Part shown: positions 38,535 to 39,456 of the stretch, piece after piece
Layout: each line of letters begins with the position of its first letter
Position numbering within the stretch: position 1 is the stretch's first letter
From: Azoarcus sp.
GTDB taxonomy: Bacteria; Pseudomonadota; Gammaproteobacteria; Burkholderiales; Rhodocyclaceae
Direction: 5' to 3'
Length of the DNA stretch: 39,456 nt
NCBI GenBank assembly: GCA_031289095.1
Contig: JAITQD010000018.1
Span: 1-39,456 of the forward strand
Translations under genes and position numbers: made by a program
The notes under the pieces: model-generated
The model's database searches: none
What the model was told of the DNA's origin: nothing
What the model saw: only the letters and a program-made list of their open reading frames with translations

Positions 38535-39456
38535 ATGGCATTCCAACAAGGCTTGAGCGGCTTGAACAGCTCCTCCCGCGCCCTCGACGTGATCTCCAAC
38601 AATGTCGCCAACGCCAGCACCGTCGGCTACAAAGCGGCGCGCGCCATCTTTACTGACATGTACGCCTCGGCGCTCTCCGGTGTGGCTTCGTCGCTCCAGA
38701 TCGGCTCCGGCGGCAAAACCGCCGCCGCCTACCAGAGCTTCGGATCCGGTTCCATTACCACCACCAACAACCCGCTCGACATGGCGATCATCAACGGCGG
38801 TTTTTTTGTCATCCAGCGCACCGACGGCACCACCGCCTACAGCCGCAACGGCCAGTTCGACATCGACAACAAAGGCTACATCATCACACCGTTTGGGGAA
38901 CGGCTGATGGGCTACCGCGCCGACGAAAACGGCGTCATCGCGCCCAACGGCGGCATCGTCGAACCGCTGTTCGTCCCGCAGGATGCAATTCCCCCGAAAG
39001 CGACCACGAACTTCGCCTTCCGGGCGGGCAACCTCAGCGCTGACGACGCGCTGCCCGTCACGACCCCTTTCGATCCGACCGACGTCGACTCCTATAACTA
39101 CACCTCGCAGGCGGCGGTGTACGACAGCCTCGGCGGCCAACATACCCTGTCGCTCTATTTTGTGCGCACGAGCCTGACGCCCAGCGAATGGGAAGTCTAT
39201 GCGACCCTCGACGGCGACCCGGCGACGCAGGCGCTGCTCGGCGGCTCGCCCAGCCTGGAATTCGACGGCTACGGCAAGCTCAACCCCGCGCCCGCGCCGT
39301 TCGCCTATACAACCTCCACCCCGCTGCCCAACGGCGCGAATCCGCTGAACATCACCGTCGACCTGGGCAACATGACCCAGTTCGGCTCGGCCACCTCGGT
39401 GGGCGACCCCCAACAGGATGGCTACGCCGCCGGCCAGATCGCCGGGCTGGTCATCA
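38535..39456 (+). CDS. flgE: Flagellar hook protein FlgE (partial, runs off window)
   Basis: The ATG at 38535 follows AAGGAGAATAAAA. The visible 307 residues begin MAFQQGLSGLNSSSRALDVI, with the rod/hook signature SNNVANASTVGYKAARAIF. The D1 region has NNPLDMAIINGGFFVIQRTD and YSRNGQFDIDNKGY, and the central domain contains VYDSLGGQHTLSLYFVRT. The C-terminal part lies beyond the window. The frame is open to the end. It starts 16 bp after flgD in the same operon. Confidence 0.95.
   Translation, partial: MAFQQGLSGLNSSSRALDVISNNVANASTVGYKAARAIFTDMYASALSGVASSLQIGSGGKTAAAYQSFGSGSITTTNNPLDMAIINGGFFVIQRTDGTTAYSRNGQFDIDNKGYIITPFGERLMGYRADENGVIAPNGGIVEPLFVPQDAIPPKATTNFAFRAGNLSADDALPVTTPFDPTDVDSYNYTSQAAVYDSLGGQHTLSLYFVRTSLTPSEWEVYATLDGDPATQALLGGSPSLEFDGYGKLNPAPAPFAYTTSTPLPNGANPLNITVDLGNMTQFGSATSVGDPQQDGYAAGQIAGLVI

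Overview
The window is about 39.5 kb of GC-rich chromosomal DNA from a flagellated Gram-negative bacterium, most likely a betaproteobacterium of the Rhodocyclales/Nitrosomonadales type. The placement rests on gene content and order: ftsY-ftsE-ftsX, smc-zipA-ligA-galU, an acnB of E. coli length, flhF-flhG-fliA-motC-motD, and flgN/flgM/flgA divergent from flgBCDE. It is inferred from recognised families, not from a database search. Most of the window is core genome. No tRNA, rRNA, CRISPR array or intact insertion sequence was seen.

Region 1 (1-8600): a zinc M16 peptidase with a short C-terminus is divergent from a tightly coupled run ftsY-ftsE-ftsX-nitrilase-tldD. Successive genes overlap by 4 bp (ATGA/GTGA), linking signal-recognition and divisome functions to a deaminated-glutathione-type amidase and the TldD protease. 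A CNNM/CorC membrane protein and a Bax-inhibitor-1 protein converge on a strong hairpin terminator.

Region 2 (8676-13217): a small HPF/RaiA-like protein is divergent from aconitase B, which has an 18-bp palindrome overlapping its -10 box. A more AT-rich, structured 411-bp gap follows, then a truncated, degenerate chemoreceptor-like protein, the most accessory-looking gene here.

Region 3 (13351-27198): smc-zipA-ligA-galU handles chromosome structure, division, DNA ligation and UDP-glucose synthesis. It is followed by an AEC permease, a DUF945 protein, a hairpin resembling an IS200/IS605 end, a DUF4124/glutaredoxin-like protein coupled to oligopeptidase A (prlC), and purC.

Region 4 (27280-39456): a motility block. 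A membrane GGDEF-EAL protein is divergent from flhF-flhG-fliA-motC-motD. FlhG keeps the N-terminal DQAxGLR element but has lost its ATPase P-loop. flgN, flgM and flgA lie on the minus strand, with a sigma-28 promoter before flgM and a terminator after it. flgB-flgC-flgD-flgE follow a sigma-54 promoter; flgE runs off the window.

The 675-bp gap between flgA and flgB holds the most unusual DNA in the window: an AT-rich 11-bp-arm palindrome and a 200-bp element bounded by perfect 30-bp inverted repeats. It looks like a MITE or structured repeat. No clearly new multi-gene system was found.
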